Source: Lonsdalea quercina subsp. quercina
GTDB lineage: Bacteria; Pseudomonadota; Gammaproteobacteria; Enterobacterales; Enterobacteriaceae
Direction of reading: 5' to 3'
NCBI RefSeq assembly: GCF_000688695.1
Contig: NZ_JIBQ01000002.1
Span: 90,208-127,060 of the forward strand
DNA length: 36,853 bases
Shown here: piece by piece, positions 1 through 8,493 of the stretch
Numbering within the stretch: the first letter of the stretch is position 1
Layout: every line of letters begins with the position of its first letter
Position numbers and translations under genes: made by a program
The notes under the pieces: model-generated
The model's input: the letters and a program-made list of their open reading frames with translations, nothing else
The model's database searches: none
Told to the model about the DNA's origin: nothing

Positions 1-395
1 CCCCTCTACTGAGCATTGAAACGGGCGATCCGGTGGTGATGATCAAGCGACTACGGCTGGCGGACGGCGAACCTTTCTGCTTAGAAACCAGCTATTTGCC
101 CCGTGCGTTGATGCCGGATCTGACGGCTGAGATGCTGGAGGAGAGCGGGTCGCTGTATCGGCTGCTGGCGGAGCGCTACCGCCTCTTCGGCGTTTCCGAC
201 GAGGGCACCATTCGCGTCGGGGTCATGAATGAAGAAGAGCAGGCGCTGCTGAACGCCCCGCCGGACAGCCCGGCCCTGATCTATCGCGGCGTAATCGCCG
301 ACCGCTTTCAACAGCCGGTGGAATATCTGGTGTCGGTCAACCATCCGCAGCGAGTCTCGTTTCGTATCAGCCATCGTCCTAACGCCGAGCGCTGA
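1..395 (+). CDS. GntR-family regulator, C-terminal UTRA domain (5' truncated by window edge)
   Basis: The reading frame is open from the third base of the window, so the N-terminal winged-helix half lies outside. What remains (about 130 residues) has the pattern of the UTRA effector-binding domain of HutC-type GntR regulators: an early VVMIKRLRLADGEP segment, then LETSYLP, a SLYRLLAERY helix, and a C-terminal stretch ending in VSVNHPQRVSFRI. UTRA domains bind small metabolites, often sugar phosphates, and switch DNA binding. The target cannot be read from this fragment. The next gene on the same strand is a Dabb protein 166 bp away, so co-transcription is possible but unproven. The internal ATG at 33 is in frame but should not be taken as a start, because domain sequence continues upstream of it. 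Confidence 0.8.
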   Translation, partial: PLLSIETGDPVVMIKRLRLADGEPFCLETSYLPRALMPDLTAEMLEESGSLYRLLAERYRLFGVSDEGTIRVGVMNEEEQALLNAPPDSPALIYRGVIADRFQQPVEYLVSVNHPQRVSFRISHRPNAER

Positions 396-561
396 GACGG
401 CGGTATTTTCGGGGCTGTAGAGTGCGCGCGCGGCGGACGTTTGACGGGCATGGCGGAAAAACACAGCGCCGGCATGCGGGTTTCAGAGGCGGATTACCCG
501 CCATGAAAGTCGCCGCGTAAAGGGCTATGCTCTTTGCAGGACATCACAAACGGAGTCATAA

Positions 562-900
562 ATGATACGCCATATCTTACTTATCACCTTCAAGGAGGAG
601 GCCGAGGAAGCCGATATCGAGCGGGTGAAATCGGCTTTTTTGCAGATGCCGGCCGACATCGAAGGCGTCGTCAGCGTTGAGTGGGGATGTAACGACAGTC
701 CGGAAGGGAAAAATGAGGGCTTCACACACTGCGTGATGATGACGTTTAAAGACGAAGCGGCGCGGCAGCGCTATTTGCCCCACCCAAAACACGATGCATT
801 GAAAGCGATTTTCCGCCCGATTCTGGCTAACCTCATCGTGCTGGACTATCCGATACTCACGCCCCAGAAAGCCCCGCAGCCGGTTACCGCCCCGCGATAA
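562..900 (+). CDS. Dabb-domain (stress-responsive alpha/beta-barrel) protein
   Basis: This 112-residue protein has the layout of a single Dabb domain (dimeric alpha/beta barrel). It opens with MIRHILLITFKEEA, has a central VVSVEWGCNDSPEGKNEGFTH-type segment, then VMMTFKDEAARQRYLPHP and a closing hydrophobic strand (ANLIVLDYPI). Members are small, mostly uncharacterised cytoplasmic proteins, some enzymes and some stress-induced. The start has GGAG eight bases upstream. The last dozen residues are Pro-rich and probably disordered. It stands alone between the GntR fragment and the convergent ulaR. The family call is good; the reaction is unknown. Confidence 0.75.
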   Translation: MIRHILLITFKEEAEEADIERVKSAFLQMPADIEGVVSVEWGCNDSPEGKNEGFTHCVMMTFKDEAARQRYLPHPKHDALKAIFRPILANLIVLDYPILTPQKAPQPVTAPR

Positions 901-913
901 CGTCAGGACGCGT

Positions 914-939
914 TTGCGGCCACCGAACCACGGCCGCAA
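914..939. terminator. Hairpin between the Dabb gene and ulaR
   Basis: TTGCGGCC (914-921) pairs with GGCCGCAA (932-939) around a 10-nt loop, in the gap between two convergent genes. There is no U-tract on either strand, so termination is plausible rather than clear. Confidence 0.3.
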
Positions 940-1081
940 CGCCGTCGCCGACGACCCCTGTCTGACGGTTAAACGCCCAAATCACCGCAGAGGATAACCA
1001 GGCCCGCCGGCGAACCCGGGAAGTTGGCAGAGTCCGGCGTGAAGCTTCATCGCCTGAACACGCCCCGATGCCCGTACAGCA

Positions 1082-1837
1082 CTAGACCAGCATCACCTCG
1101 ACGCCTTTCTCCTTCAGCTGCCGAATGACCTCCGGGTTGGCATCGCGGCCGGTGATAAGCACATCGATGTGTTCGGCGTTGCAGAACAGCATACCCGCGC
1201 GCTGGCCGAGTTTGCTGCTGTCCGTCAACACCGCAAGTTTGCCGACGTGATCCAACATTTTCTGTTCCGCCATCGCCGTCAGCATATCCATTTTGTACAA
1301 CCCTTCGGCCGTGAGACCTTTGCCGCTGGTGAACATCCAATGTCCGGCGTACAGAGACGAAATCTCATCCTGCGGCGCCAGGGTGATGGACTGGCTCTTG
1401 TTGTACTGCCCGCCGATGATGACGACGCCGTCGTGTTCTTGCTCAATCAGATAGTTGGCCAGAGGAAAATAGTTGGTGATGACCTGAACGTCCCGCCCGC
1501 AGATTTCCTTCCCCAGCAGAAAGGCGGTGGAGCCGCAGTTGATGACCGCGCTCTCACCCGGCTGCACCAGCCGGGCCGCCGCCTGAGCGATGCGGACTTT
1601 TTGATCGTGAGTCGAGGTGTTTTGACTGTCCAGCGGCGACCATAGCCGTCTGGTCGGCATCAGCGCCTCCGCGCCGTTGCGCACCTTGCGCACCTGCCCG
1701 GCTTCATTCAGCTTATTGATATCGCGACGCGCCGTCGCCGGAGAAATTGAGAACGCTTGCATCAGGCTGGCCACGGTCAGATGGCGCTTCTCATTCAGCA
1801 GAGCCAGAATGGCGCTGTGTCGTTGTGTTTCTGTCAT
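1082..1837 (-). CDS. ulaR: Ascorbate utilisation repressor UlaR (DeoR family)
   Basis: UlaR represses the L-ascorbate genes and is released by L-ascorbate 6-phosphate (known from E. coli). The 251-residue protein has the DeoR N-terminal helix-turn-helix with [14 protein letters not shown] at about residues 30-43, followed by the effector domain signatures [33 protein letters not shown] and [15 protein letters not shown]. These match E. coli UlaR nearly word for word as I remember it, and the length is the same (251). It is the last gene of the minus-strand ulaG-ulaE-ulaR array, 106 bp after ulaE. Its leader holds three TTATGAT repeats, which suggests its own, probably autoregulated, promoter. 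Confidence 0.93.
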   Translation of the reverse strand: MTETQRHSAILALLNEKRHLTVASLMQAFSISPATARRDINKLNEAGQVRKVRNGAEALMPTRRLWSPLDSQNTSTHDQKVRIAQAAARLVQPGESAVINCGSTAFLLGKEICGRDVQVITNYFPLANYLIEQEHDGVVIIGGQYNKSQSITLAPQDEISSLYAGHWMFTSGKGLTAEGLYKMDMLTAMAEQKMLDHVGKLAVLTDSSKLGQRAGMLFCNAEHIDVLITGRDANPEVIRQLKEKGVEVMLV

Positions 1838-1849
1838 TTCATGCCTGAT

Positions 1850-1876
1850 TTATGATTATTTATGATGTCTTATGAT
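1850..1876. promoter_or_regulatory. Three TTATGAT direct repeats, candidate UlaR operator
   Basis: TTATGAT occurs at 1850-1856, 1860-1866 and 1870-1876, exactly 10 bp apart, immediately upstream of the ulaR start codon. Helically phased short repeats are typical of DeoR-family operators. The same heptamer recurs at 4267-4273 in the ulaG/ulaA divergent promoter region. Binding by UlaR is inferred. Confidence 0.5.
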
Positions 1877-1943
1877 TGTATAACGCTGTTTTCAAAAATC
1901 AAAGCACCGGGCGGAGCCGCAGCCCCACCCGCTTGTCCTCTCG

Positions 1944-2816
1944 TCAATTCAATGCCAATCCTGCCTCCTGCGCCATCGTCGTCAAACGCGCCCTGGCTTG
2001 CCGCAGGTGATCGGCCCAATGCGCATCCTGCGCCCACATTTCAATAACCAGCGGCGCCGAATAGTGCATTCCGGCCAGCGTGCGAAAAATGGCGGGGAAG
2101 TCCACCTCCCCTTCCCCAATGCACAGGTCGCGGAACTGTCCCGGAGACTCGGCGCTTACACGGAGCGTGTCTTTGAGGTGGATTTGGACGATATGTTCGC
2201 CGCTCATCTGCAACTCGGTACAGGTATCGTAATTCCAGCCGGTGATATTGCCGACATCGGGATAGGCCATAAAGTAAGGCGAAGGCACCGCCTTCTTGAG
2301 CACTTCGAACTTACACAGCGAATTCAGGTAAGGCGTATCCATAATCTCCACGCCGAGCATGATGCCCGCCCGTTCAGCCAGACGCGCGCTCTCGCGCATG
2401 CCGTCGATAAAGCGTTGATGCGTGGCCTCGCTGTGCGGTTCGTAATACACGTCGTAGCCCGCCAGCTGAATGCAGCGTACGCCCAGTTTATAGGCCAGCC
2501 CGATGGCTTTGCGCATGATGACGCCCGCCTGGTCCCGCACCGAGGGATCGGCCGATCCAAACGGAAAACGACGGTGCGCGCTCAGGCACAAGGAGTGCAG
2601 CGGCAGGCCGTAATGCTCGCACAAACGGCGCAACCGAAAGATCTCCTCATCGCCCCAGTCCAGGCGTTGCAGGCGCTCGTCGGACTCATCGACGGACATT
2701 TCGATAAAGTCGAACCCCAGCGTTTTGGCAGCCTGAATCTTGTGCTCCCAATCCAGCCGCGCCGGCATGGCCTTTTCATACACGCCCAGCCGCAACCCGC
2801 TATTCAGGTGATACAT
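1944..2816 (-). CDS. ulaE: L-ribulose-5-phosphate (L-xylulose-5-phosphate) 3-epimerase UlaE
   Basis: It converts L-xylulose 5-phosphate to L-ribulose 5-phosphate, the third step after ascorbate 6-phosphate ring opening. The 290-residue protein is a xylose-isomerase-like TIM barrel. Signatures include LGVYEKAMPA near the start, GFDFIEMSVDESDERL, CLSAHRRFPFGS, IQLAGYDVYYEP, the metal-ligand Glu in GVEIMD, YPDVGN, VQIHLKDT and the C-terminal LVIEMWAQ. These match E. coli UlaE (284 aa). GAGG precedes the start by about 7 bases. It lies 24 bp after ulaG on the same strand, so the two are probably co-transcribed. The close paralogue SgbU cannot be fully excluded, but every neighbour is a ula gene. 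Confidence 0.92.
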   Translation of the reverse strand: MYHLNSGLRLGVYEKAMPARLDWEHKIQAAKTLGFDFIEMSVDESDERLQRLDWGDEEIFRLRRLCEHYGLPLHSLCLSAHRRFPFGSADPSVRDQAGVIMRKAIGLAYKLGVRCIQLAGYDVYYEPHSEATHQRFIDGMRESARLAERAGIMLGVEIMDTPYLNSLCKFEVLKKAVPSPYFMAYPDVGNITGWNYDTCTELQMSGEHIVQIHLKDTLRVSAESPGQFRDLCIGEGEVDFPAIFRTLAGMHYSAPLVIEMWAQDAHWADHLRQARARLTTMAQEAGLALN

Positions 2817-2840
2817 CGCGCACCTCGTGTCCAGAGAACG

Positions 2841-3908
2841 TTAGAGGAACGAGCGAAACGGCAGCTCGGGTTCATCCGTGAAGATATCGTCAAACCCGCG
2901 CGGATGCTGGTAATGTATTTTGGCCTTGTCCGTCGGGAAGACGTATTTTCCCCCCACCTGCCAGAAGAACGGCTGGAAGCCGTAATTTAGACGGTCTTTT
3001 TTCCGGTGCCATAGCAGCTCAATTTCACCGGGGTCGCTCTGGAAATTCGCCCAAATGTCGTGATGGAAGGGGATGACCACCTGCGTATTCAGCGACTCCG
3101 CGGCACGCAGAATATCCGACGAGGTCATTTTGTCGGTCACGCCGCGAGGGTTTTCGCCATAGGAGAGTAGCGCCACGTCGATCGTATTGTCGTTGCCGTG
3201 CCGGGCGAAATAGTTGGAGTAGTGCGAGTCGCCGGAGTGATACACATTGCCGCCGCTGGTCTTCACCAGATAGTTCACCGCGCGCCGGTCCATCCCGTCC
3301 AGAATGCTTTTATCGCGGGAGGACACGCCCTCAGGCAGCGTCACCAGCGCGGTGCGATCAAAGGCGTCCAGCACGTTGATGGTGATATCGCCAATCGCGA
3401 TCTCCTGCCCGACCTGCGCCACGATGCAGCGCTCGGCCGGCACGCCCCATCCCGTCCAAAGCTCGACACAGGCTTCGGGGCCGATGAATTTCACATGGTC
3501 GCCCGCATTTTGCAGTACCGCCGCCGCCACGTTGATGTCGATGTGGTCAGCGTGATCGTGCGTCGCCAACACCGCATCTATCTTCTTGATACCGAAGGGG
3601 TCGAGAACAAACGGCGACGTACGCAGATTGGGTTGCAGCTTGCGCACGCCGCCCATGCGCATCATCTGATGCTGCTTTTTCATGTAGGGATTGGCGTGGG
3701 TTTTCTTGCCGGTGCCGCACCAGAAGTCGATGGCAATCTGCGTGTCACCCGCAGACTTTAACCAGATGCCGGTACAGCCCAGCCACCACATGGCGAACGT
3801 CCCTGCGGCGACCTCCTCCTGCTCGATCTCTTCGTTGAGCCAGGTCCCCCATTCGGGGAACGTGTTCAATATCCATGACTCCCGGGTAATGTCAGTTACT
3901 TTGCTCAT
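2841..3908 (-). CDS. ulaG: L-ascorbate-6-phosphate lactonase UlaG
   Basis: UlaG hydrolyses L-ascorbate 6-phosphate to 3-keto-L-gulonate 6-phosphate. It has the metallo-beta-lactamase fold with the metal motif THDHADH (His117, His119, Asp121, His122), followed by [11 protein letters not shown] and VIPFHHDIW ligand regions. The open frame extends upstream to 4073, but I place the start at 3908. The protein then begins [13 protein letters not shown] like E. coli UlaG, is 355 residues long (E. coli 354), and has AAGGA about eight bases upstream. The extra 55 upstream codons are low in family similarity. It is divergent from ulaA, as in E. coli, but here leads an arm that also carries ulaE and ulaR. 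Confidence 0.95.
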   Translation of the reverse strand: MSKVTDITRESWILNTFPEWGTWLNEEIEQEEVAAGTFAMWWLGCTGIWLKSAGDTQIAIDFWCGTGKKTHANPYMKKQHQMMRMGGVRKLQPNLRTSPFVLDPFGIKKIDAVLATHDHADHIDINVAAAVLQNAGDHVKFIGPEACVELWTGWGVPAERCIVAQVGQEIAIGDITINVLDAFDRTALVTLPEGVSSRDKSILDGMDRRAVNYLVKTSGGNVYHSGDSHYSNYFARHGNDNTIDVALLSYGENPRGVTDKMTSSDILRAAESLNTQVVIPFHHDIWANFQSDPGEIELLWHRKKDRLNYGFQPFFWQVGGKYVFPTDKAKIHYQHPRGFDDIFTDEPELPFRSFL

Positions 3909-4031
3909 TGTTTTATCCTTTTGCATGATGACAACAACCGCCGTCGACCGGTTTCCATGGGTCGCAGACTCTGTTCCCCCGCCCCGTGTTTTTCGTTTGC
4001 CCCAGGTGCTCATCACAAAAACGCGATCACG

Positions 4032-4058
4032 GTGATTGAAAATGACTATATCAATCAC
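4032..4058. promoter_or_regulatory. Inverted repeat near ulaG, candidate UlaR operator
   Basis: GTGATTGA (4032-4039) and TCAATCAC (4051-4058) are perfect 8-bp arms around 11 bp. The spacing equals that of the second inverted repeat at 4291-4321, which points to one binding protein. The site lies about 124 bp upstream of the ulaG start codon. Confidence 0.45.
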
Positions 4059-4290
4059 AAATATGATTATCAATGATTACTTTTCGCATCTATTGACGAG
4101 CTGACTTGACGGTTTTAACACCCCAAAAACCAACCCCTCTTCACAAAAACCGACAAAACAAAGATATTAACTCATTATTTATATTACATTTTCAGTACCA
4201 AGAGACAAACAACAATAAACTAAAGTGATAATCACAACGCACAGCTTGATCTTCATCGTCGCTTGTTTATGATGATTAAAAAGATCACAA

Positions 4291-4321
4291 AGAAATCACG
4301 TCATGAAAATTCGTGATTTCT
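4291..4321. promoter_or_regulatory. Inverted repeat near ulaA, candidate UlaR operator
   Basis: AGAAATCACG (4291-4300) and CGTGATTTCT (4312-4321) are perfect 10-bp arms around 11 bp. The inner GTGATT core is shared with the ulaG-proximal site, whose centre is about 261 bp away. It lies about 120 bp upstream of the ulaAB start. Confidence 0.45.
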
Positions 4322-4440
4322 CTCGGTTCGACAAAACAGCAGGAGAAGTTAAATCACACGTTGGCAGGAAAGGACGCAGGTAACAGGGATTGAGTTATCA
4401 CCGTCGGGCATATGGCCCTTCACCGATACGGAGCGGCATC

Positions 4441-6189
4441 ATGGAAACGCTATACGCTATTTTTCACATCTTCTACAGCCAGGTTATGACCAAAGCGCCA
4501 CTGCTGTTGGGACTGGTCACCTTGATTGGGTATCTGCTGCTTCGGCGGGATATCTCCACGGTCCTCAAAGGGACGCTCAAAACCATCATCGGTTTCATGC
4601 TGGTCCAGGTGGGCGCCGATACGCTAGTCGCAGGGTTCAAACCGGTGATAGAGAAGATCGCCGAATATCATGGGCTGAGCGGCTCGGTCATTGACCCCTA
4701 TACCGCCATGATGGCGACGATGTCCGTCATGGGGGATCGCTACGCCTGGGTGGGCTACACCGTTCTACTGGCGCTCGCCCTGAATATCCTGATGGTAGTG
4801 CTGCGCCGCTATACCGGTATTCGAACGATTATGCTGACGGGCCACATCATGTTTCAGCAGGCCGGGCTGATAGCGATGTTTTATCTGGTGCTGGGCGCCA
4901 CGATGTGGGAAACCATTATCGCCTCCGCCGTGATCATCGCGCTGTATTGGGGCATCTTTTCCAACATCATGTTCAAGCCGACGGAGGCCGTCACCGGCGG
5001 CGCAGGCTTCTCCATCGGTCATCAGCAGCAGGCGGCGTCGTGGATCGCGACCAAAATCGCCCACCGGCTGGGCGATCCCAAAGAGAGCGTCGATAACCTC
5101 AAACTTCCCCGCTGGCTGAACATCTTTCACGACAGCATCGCCGCGACCGCCATCGTCATGACCGTGTTCTTCGGCATTATTCTGCTCTCCTTCGGCCTGA
5201 AGAACCTGCAGATGATGGCCGGTTCCACCCACTGGAGTATCTATATTCTGGAAACCGGCCTGAAATTCGCCGTGGCCATTCAGATTATCGTCGTCGGCGT
5301 CCGCATGTTCGTCGCGGAACTGTCGGAGGCGTTCAAGGGCATCTCGGAGCGGGTCATTCCCAACGCCGTGCTCGCCATCGACTGCGCGGCCATCTACGCC
5401 TACTCGCCAAACGCCATGGTGTTCGGTTTTATGTGGGGCGCCGCCGGTCAGTTCGCCGCGTTACTGTTGCTCCTCGCCTTCCAATCGCCCATCGTCATCA
5501 TTCCCGGCTTTGTGCCCATGTTCTTCTCTAACGCCACCATTGGCGTCTTCGCCAACCATTTCGGCGGCTGGAAAGCCGTGATGAAGATTTGCTTCGTGAT
5601 GGGCGTCATTGAAGTGCTGGGCTCCGCCTGGGCGATTGCCTTGTTCGCCCACCACGGCACGCCGCTCAACGGCTGGATGGGCATGGCCGACTGGGCGTTG
5701 CTGTTCCCCCCCATTATGCAGGGGCTGTCCTGGTCGCCGCTGTTCCTGTGCGTACTCCTGCTCGGCGCCGTCACCTATATGTTTTTCGCCGCCCGACGTT
5801 TACGCGCGGAAGAAGATGCCACGGCGCCGACGTCGGATCTGCCTGCGGCCGCGACGCTGCCTCTCACCAAACCCGAGCCAGTCAATGCGGAACGGGCCGT
5901 GCGTATTCTGACCGTCTGCGGTAATGGGCAGGGGTCATCCATGATGATGAAAATGAAAATCGCCAAGTTCCTAGAGCAAAGGGACATACCGCATGTGATG
6001 GAGTCGTGCGCGGTGGCGGACTACAAATCGAAGCTCGCGATGACCGACATCATCGTCGCCTCACGCCACCTCGCGGGAGAGATAGAGCCAGGTGCAGGCA
6101 AATTCGTGCTGGCCGTGCAGAACATGCTCAATCCCCAGTCATTTGGCGACGAACTGCTCAACCTGATCAGAACGCATTTTTCCCGCTAA
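4441..6189 (+). CDS. ulaA: Fused ascorbate PTS permease EIICB (UlaA-UlaB)
   Basis: This inner-membrane permease imports L-ascorbate and phosphorylates it. Residues 1 to about 450 are a full-length UlaA-type EIIC (signatures [16 protein letters not shown]-like, [59 protein letters not shown]). A Pro/Ala/Thr-rich linker of about 35 residues follows, then a complete UlaB-type EIIB from about residue 486 ([18 protein letters not shown]) with phospho-acceptor Cys493. In E. coli these are two proteins (465 and 101 aa); here they form one 582-residue chain with no internal stop. The frame opens at 4390, but ATG 4441 matches the UlaA N-terminus and has GGAG eight bases upstream. It heads the plus-strand arm. 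Confidence 0.93.
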   Translation: METLYAIFHIFYSQVMTKAPLLLGLVTLIGYLLLRRDISTVLKGTLKTIIGFMLVQVGADTLVAGFKPVIEKIAEYHGLSGSVIDPYTAMMATMSVMGDRYAWVGYTVLLALALNILMVVLRRYTGIRTIMLTGHIMFQQAGLIAMFYLVLGATMWETIIASAVIIALYWGIFSNIMFKPTEAVTGGAGFSIGHQQQAASWIATKIAHRLGDPKESVDNLKLPRWLNIFHDSIAATAIVMTVFFGIILLSFGLKNLQMMAGSTHWSIYILETGLKFAVAIQIIVVGVRMFVAELSEAFKGISERVIPNAVLAIDCAAIYAYSPNAMVFGFMWGAAGQFAALLLLLAFQSPIVIIPGFVPMFFSNATIGVFANHFGGWKAVMKICFVMGVIEVLGSAWAIALFAHHGTPLNGWMGMADWALLFPPIMQGLSWSPLFLCVLLLGAVTYMFFAARRLRAEEDATAPTSDLPAAATLPLTKPEPVNAERAVRILTVCGNGQGSSMMMKMKIAKFLEQRDIPHVMESCAVADYKSKLAMTDIIVASRHLAGEIEPGAGKFVLAVQNMLNPQSFGDELLNLIRTHFSR

Positions 6190-6226
6190 CGTCCGGCTGA
6201 AGGAACGGCCGAGAAAGGAGCACACC

Positions 6227-6715
6227 ATGAACTTCAAGCAATCACTGATAGATAACGACACTATCCGGCTTCAGGCCCATGCGGCCGACTGGCGGGAAGC
6301 GATTAGGATCGGTACGGGCATGCTGGAGACCGCCGGCGCGGTTGAGCCTGGCTATCATGCCGCGATCATCCGCAGCATTGAGAAAATGGGCGCCTACTTC
6401 GTCATCGCCCCCGGCCTTGCGTTGCCGCATGCACGTCCGGAAGACGGCGTCATACGCACGGCCTTCGCACTGGTGACGCTGGCCACTCCCGTCATCTTCG
6501 ATGGCGAGGATGAACCTGTCGATGTGCTGATCACGCTGGCGGGCAGTACGTCCGACGAACATATCGTAGGCCTGACGGAGGTCACCCAAACGCTGGAGGA
6601 CGAGAGCAGCCCTACCGGCATCAACCTCGACAGACTGCGCACATGTCGTAGCAAGAACGAGGTGTACCGCGCGATCGACAATGCGCTCGCGCAGGCGGCC
6701 AACGAGGAGGGATAA
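6227..6715 (+). CDS. ulaC: Ascorbate PTS EIIA component UlaC
   Basis: This cytoplasmic protein passes phosphate from HPr to the EIIB domain. It is 162 residues long. The active-site region reads APGLALPHARPEDGV, with phospho-His68 in the same place as E. coli UlaC. A C-terminal DRLRTCRSKNEV helix also matches, preceded by a few extra residues (SSPTGIN) compared with E. coli (154 aa). AAGGAG lies just upstream of the ATG. It follows the EIICB gene by 37 bp and is separated from ulaF by only 3 bp, so operon membership is firm. Confidence 0.92.
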   Translation: MNFKQSLIDNDTIRLQAHAADWREAIRIGTGMLETAGAVEPGYHAAIIRSIEKMGAYFVIAPGLALPHARPEDGVIRTAFALVTLATPVIFDGEDEPVDVLITLAGSTSDEHIVGLTEVTQTLEDESSPTGINLDRLRTCRSKNEVYRAIDNALAQAANEEG

Positions 6716-6718
6716 CGG

Positions 6719-7426
6719 ATGTTGAGCAACCTGAAACGAACGGTGTTGGCCGCTAATCGACAGCTGCCGCACCACCGGCTGGTCACCCTCACCTGGGGCA
6801 ACGTCTCGCAGATCGATCGTCAACGCGGGCTGATCGCCATCAAACCGTCGGGCGTGAGCTACGACGCCATGACGGCTGACGATATCGTCATCGTCGATCT
6901 GGACGGCAACGTCATCGAGGGGCGACTTCGACCTTCCAGCGATACCGCCACGCATCTGGTGCTGTACCAGGCGTTCCCTCGTCTCGGCGGCATCGTCCAT
7001 ACCCATTCTCGTCATGCGACGATATGGGCGCAGGCCGGTATGGATATCCCCGTGTTGGGCACCACCCACGCCGACTATTTCTACGGCGATATCCCCTGCT
7101 CCCGCCCGCTGACATCAGAGGAAATCACCGACGACTATGAAAAAAACACGGGCGTGAGCATCGTGGAAACCTTTCGCCGACGGGAGATCGACCCCATTGC
7201 CGTGCCGGGCGTGGTTGCCTATGGCCATGCTCCTTTCTGCTGGGGGAAGGATGCCGAGGAAGCGGTGCATAACGCCGTCGTGTTGGAAGAGGTGGCGGCG
7301 ATGGCGCTGGCGACGCGGCGGCTGAATGACCATATTCGCCTCCCGCAAACTTTGTCCGACAAACACTATTTCCGCAAACACGGCGCTGACGCTTACTACG
7401 GTCAGACTGACGCCACAATGGAATGA
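6719..7426 (+). CDS. ulaF: L-ribulose-5-phosphate 4-epimerase UlaF
   Basis: A class II aldolase-fold enzyme that converts L-ribulose 5-phosphate to D-xylulose 5-phosphate, the exit to the pentose phosphate pathway. At 235 residues it has [21 protein letters not shown] (Asp75), the zinc ligands HTHSRHAT (His94, His96), GTTHADYF and YGHAPFCWG (His170), plus a C-terminal [10 protein letters not shown]. AraD and SgbE share these motifs. UlaF is preferred because the N-terminal region and the neighbours match the ula pathway. It begins 3 bp after ulaC, with the GAGGAGGG run at the end of ulaC acting as ribosome binding site. Confidence 0.9.
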   Translation: MLSNLKRTVLAANRQLPHHRLVTLTWGNVSQIDRQRGLIAIKPSGVSYDAMTADDIVIVDLDGNVIEGRLRPSSDTATHLVLYQAFPRLGGIVHTHSRHATIWAQAGMDIPVLGTTHADYFYGDIPCSRPLTSEEITDDYEKNTGVSIVETFRRREIDPIAVPGVVAYGHAPFCWGKDAEEAVHNAVVLEEVAAMALATRRLNDHIRLPQTLSDKHYFRKHGADAYYGQTDATME

Positions 7427-7512
7427 TGCTCGCGGCATAAGCCGTTTCACCGCTCATCATGACCCAGACGGCGCATGCCGCCGTCTCAACACTGAAAAAG
7501 GATGCTCATACC

Positions 7513-8157
7513 ATGACTCAGCCCTTATTACAGATTGCGCTGGACTCTACCGATCTTCCCACCGCCGTCGATCTGGCCGCTCGCGTGGCGGAGTATGTCG
7601 ACGTCATTGAAGTCGGCACCATACTGGCCTTCGCCGAAGGAATGAACGCCGTCCGCACGCTGCGCCAGCAGTATCCCGACCATATTTTGGTCTGCGATAT
7701 GAAAACCACGGACGGCGGCGCTATTCTGGCAAAAATGGCCTTTGCCGCAGGCGCGGACTGGATCACGGTGTCCGCTGCGGCCCATATTGCAACGATCACC
7801 GCCTGTAAAAGCATCGCGGACGACTACCACAGAGAAATTCAGATGGAGCTCTACGGCCACTGGACGTGGGAAGACGCGCAGGCCTGGCGAAAACTGGGCA
7901 TCACGCAGGCGATCTACCACCGTTCGCGAGACGCGGAGCTGGCCGGAGTCGGCTGGACGCCTGAAGATATCCAACGCATGCATACCCTGTCGGAGATGGG
8001 ATTTGAGGTGTCGATCACCGGCGGTATCGTGCCTGAGGCGTTGCAGCATTTCCGAGGCATTAACGCCAAAACGTTTATCGCCGGGCGGGCGTTAGCCGGT
8101 GAAAACGGAAGCGTCATCGCCGACGCCTTGCGCCAGGAAATCGCCCGCTACTGGTAA
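7513..8157 (+). CDS. ulaD: 3-keto-L-gulonate-6-phosphate decarboxylase UlaD
   Basis: UlaD decarboxylates 3-keto-L-gulonate 6-phosphate to L-xylulose 5-phosphate. It belongs to the orotidine-5'-phosphate decarboxylase suprafamily (beta/alpha barrel). Visible signatures are LQIALDSTD, DVIEVGTIL, the Asp/Lys/Asp cluster in CDMKTTDGG, GHWTWEDAQ, YHRSRDAE and VSITGGIVP, with the phosphate-binding TFIAGRALAG. The frame opens at 7459, but ATG 7513 (214 residues, E. coli 216) begins with the family N-terminus MTQPLLQIALD and has AAGGA upstream. The 86-bp gap from ulaF is wider than the other spacings in this arm. It is the last gene of the arm. Confidence 0.92.
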   Translation: MTQPLLQIALDSTDLPTAVDLAARVAEYVDVIEVGTILAFAEGMNAVRTLRQQYPDHILVCDMKTTDGGAILAKMAFAAGADWITVSAAAHIATITACKSIADDYHREIQMELYGHWTWEDAQAWRKLGITQAIYHRSRDAELAGVGWTPEDIQRMHTLSEMGFEVSITGGIVPEALQHFRGINAKTFIAGRALAGENGSVIADALRQEIARYW

Positions 8158-8169
8158 CCTTCACGGTGT

Positions 8170-8197
8170 CCGCCCGTTGGCTTTCCCACGCGGGCGG
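8170..8197 (+). terminator. Hairpin after ulaD
   Basis: CCGCCCG (8170-8176) pairs with CGGGCGG (8191-8197), 13 bp after the ulaD stop codon. There is no proper U-tract, so it may be a weak or factor-assisted terminator. Confidence 0.4.
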
Positions 8198-8243
8198 GCA
8201 TCATTCCCCGAGACAGCTCACCGCACCCGCACACCTCCTACGG

Positions 8244-8253
8244 AAAGCGCTTT
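8244..8253. promoter_or_regulatory. AAAGCGCTTT palindrome upstream of the EAL gene
   Basis: This 10-bp perfect palindrome has the CG-centred form common to LacI/GalR-family operators. It lies about 240 bp upstream of the EAL gene, in a 336-bp gap (8158-8493) that otherwise shows only the ulaD hairpin. No regulator of that family is in the window, so this is weak. Confidence 0.2.
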
Positions 8254-8493
8254 ACCGCACCGTTTTGGATATCTCGATGTTTATCATCCAGATAACTCGC
8301 CGTGTCCGTCTTTTTATGCATCGCCCGGTCAACTTCCCTTAATTCTTACCTGAATATTGCCGATAAATTGCCAAGTGAACGCAGTTCATCAGCTTACGAG
8401 CTATACATTTATTAGAGGGCGTCACGATCTTATCGCCCCGCTTCCGGCGGGTGAACGCGTCCATTTTTTCCATCATCCAGGAAATTGCTAACC

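Larger units (their letters stand above)
3909..4440. promoter_or_regulatory. Divergent ulaG / ulaAB control region
   Basis: This 532-bp AT-rich stretch holds no gene. It carries several related motifs: a GTGATTGA/TCAATCAC inverted repeat (4032-4058), GTGATAATCAC (4225-4235), TTATGATGATTA (4267-4278) and a longer AGAAATCACG/CGTGATTTCT inverted repeat (4291-4321). In E. coli the equivalent region has four UlaR operators and is looped with the help of IHF, so a similar repression loop is likely. Individual promoter elements could not be fixed with confidence. Confidence 0.6.

Noticed and set aside
1998-2990. Open frame of 330 codons opposite ulaE and the end of ulaG
   Set aside because: It crosses two certain genes antisense and shows the composition of a shadow frame.
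3909-4073. N-terminal extension of UlaG by 55 residues
   Set aside because: The family start MSKV at 3908 has its own AAGGA site. The extension runs through the promoter region and has no similarity to the family as I know it.
4267-4300. CRP site in the ula divergent region
   Set aside because: Only half-sites (GATCACA, GTGAT) are seen, and these overlap the proposed UlaR motifs. No full TGTGA-N6-TCACA match was found.
6242-7069. Minus-strand open frame of 275 codons over ulaC and ulaF
   Set aside because: It is antisense to two well-supported operon genes and has no protein-like motif.
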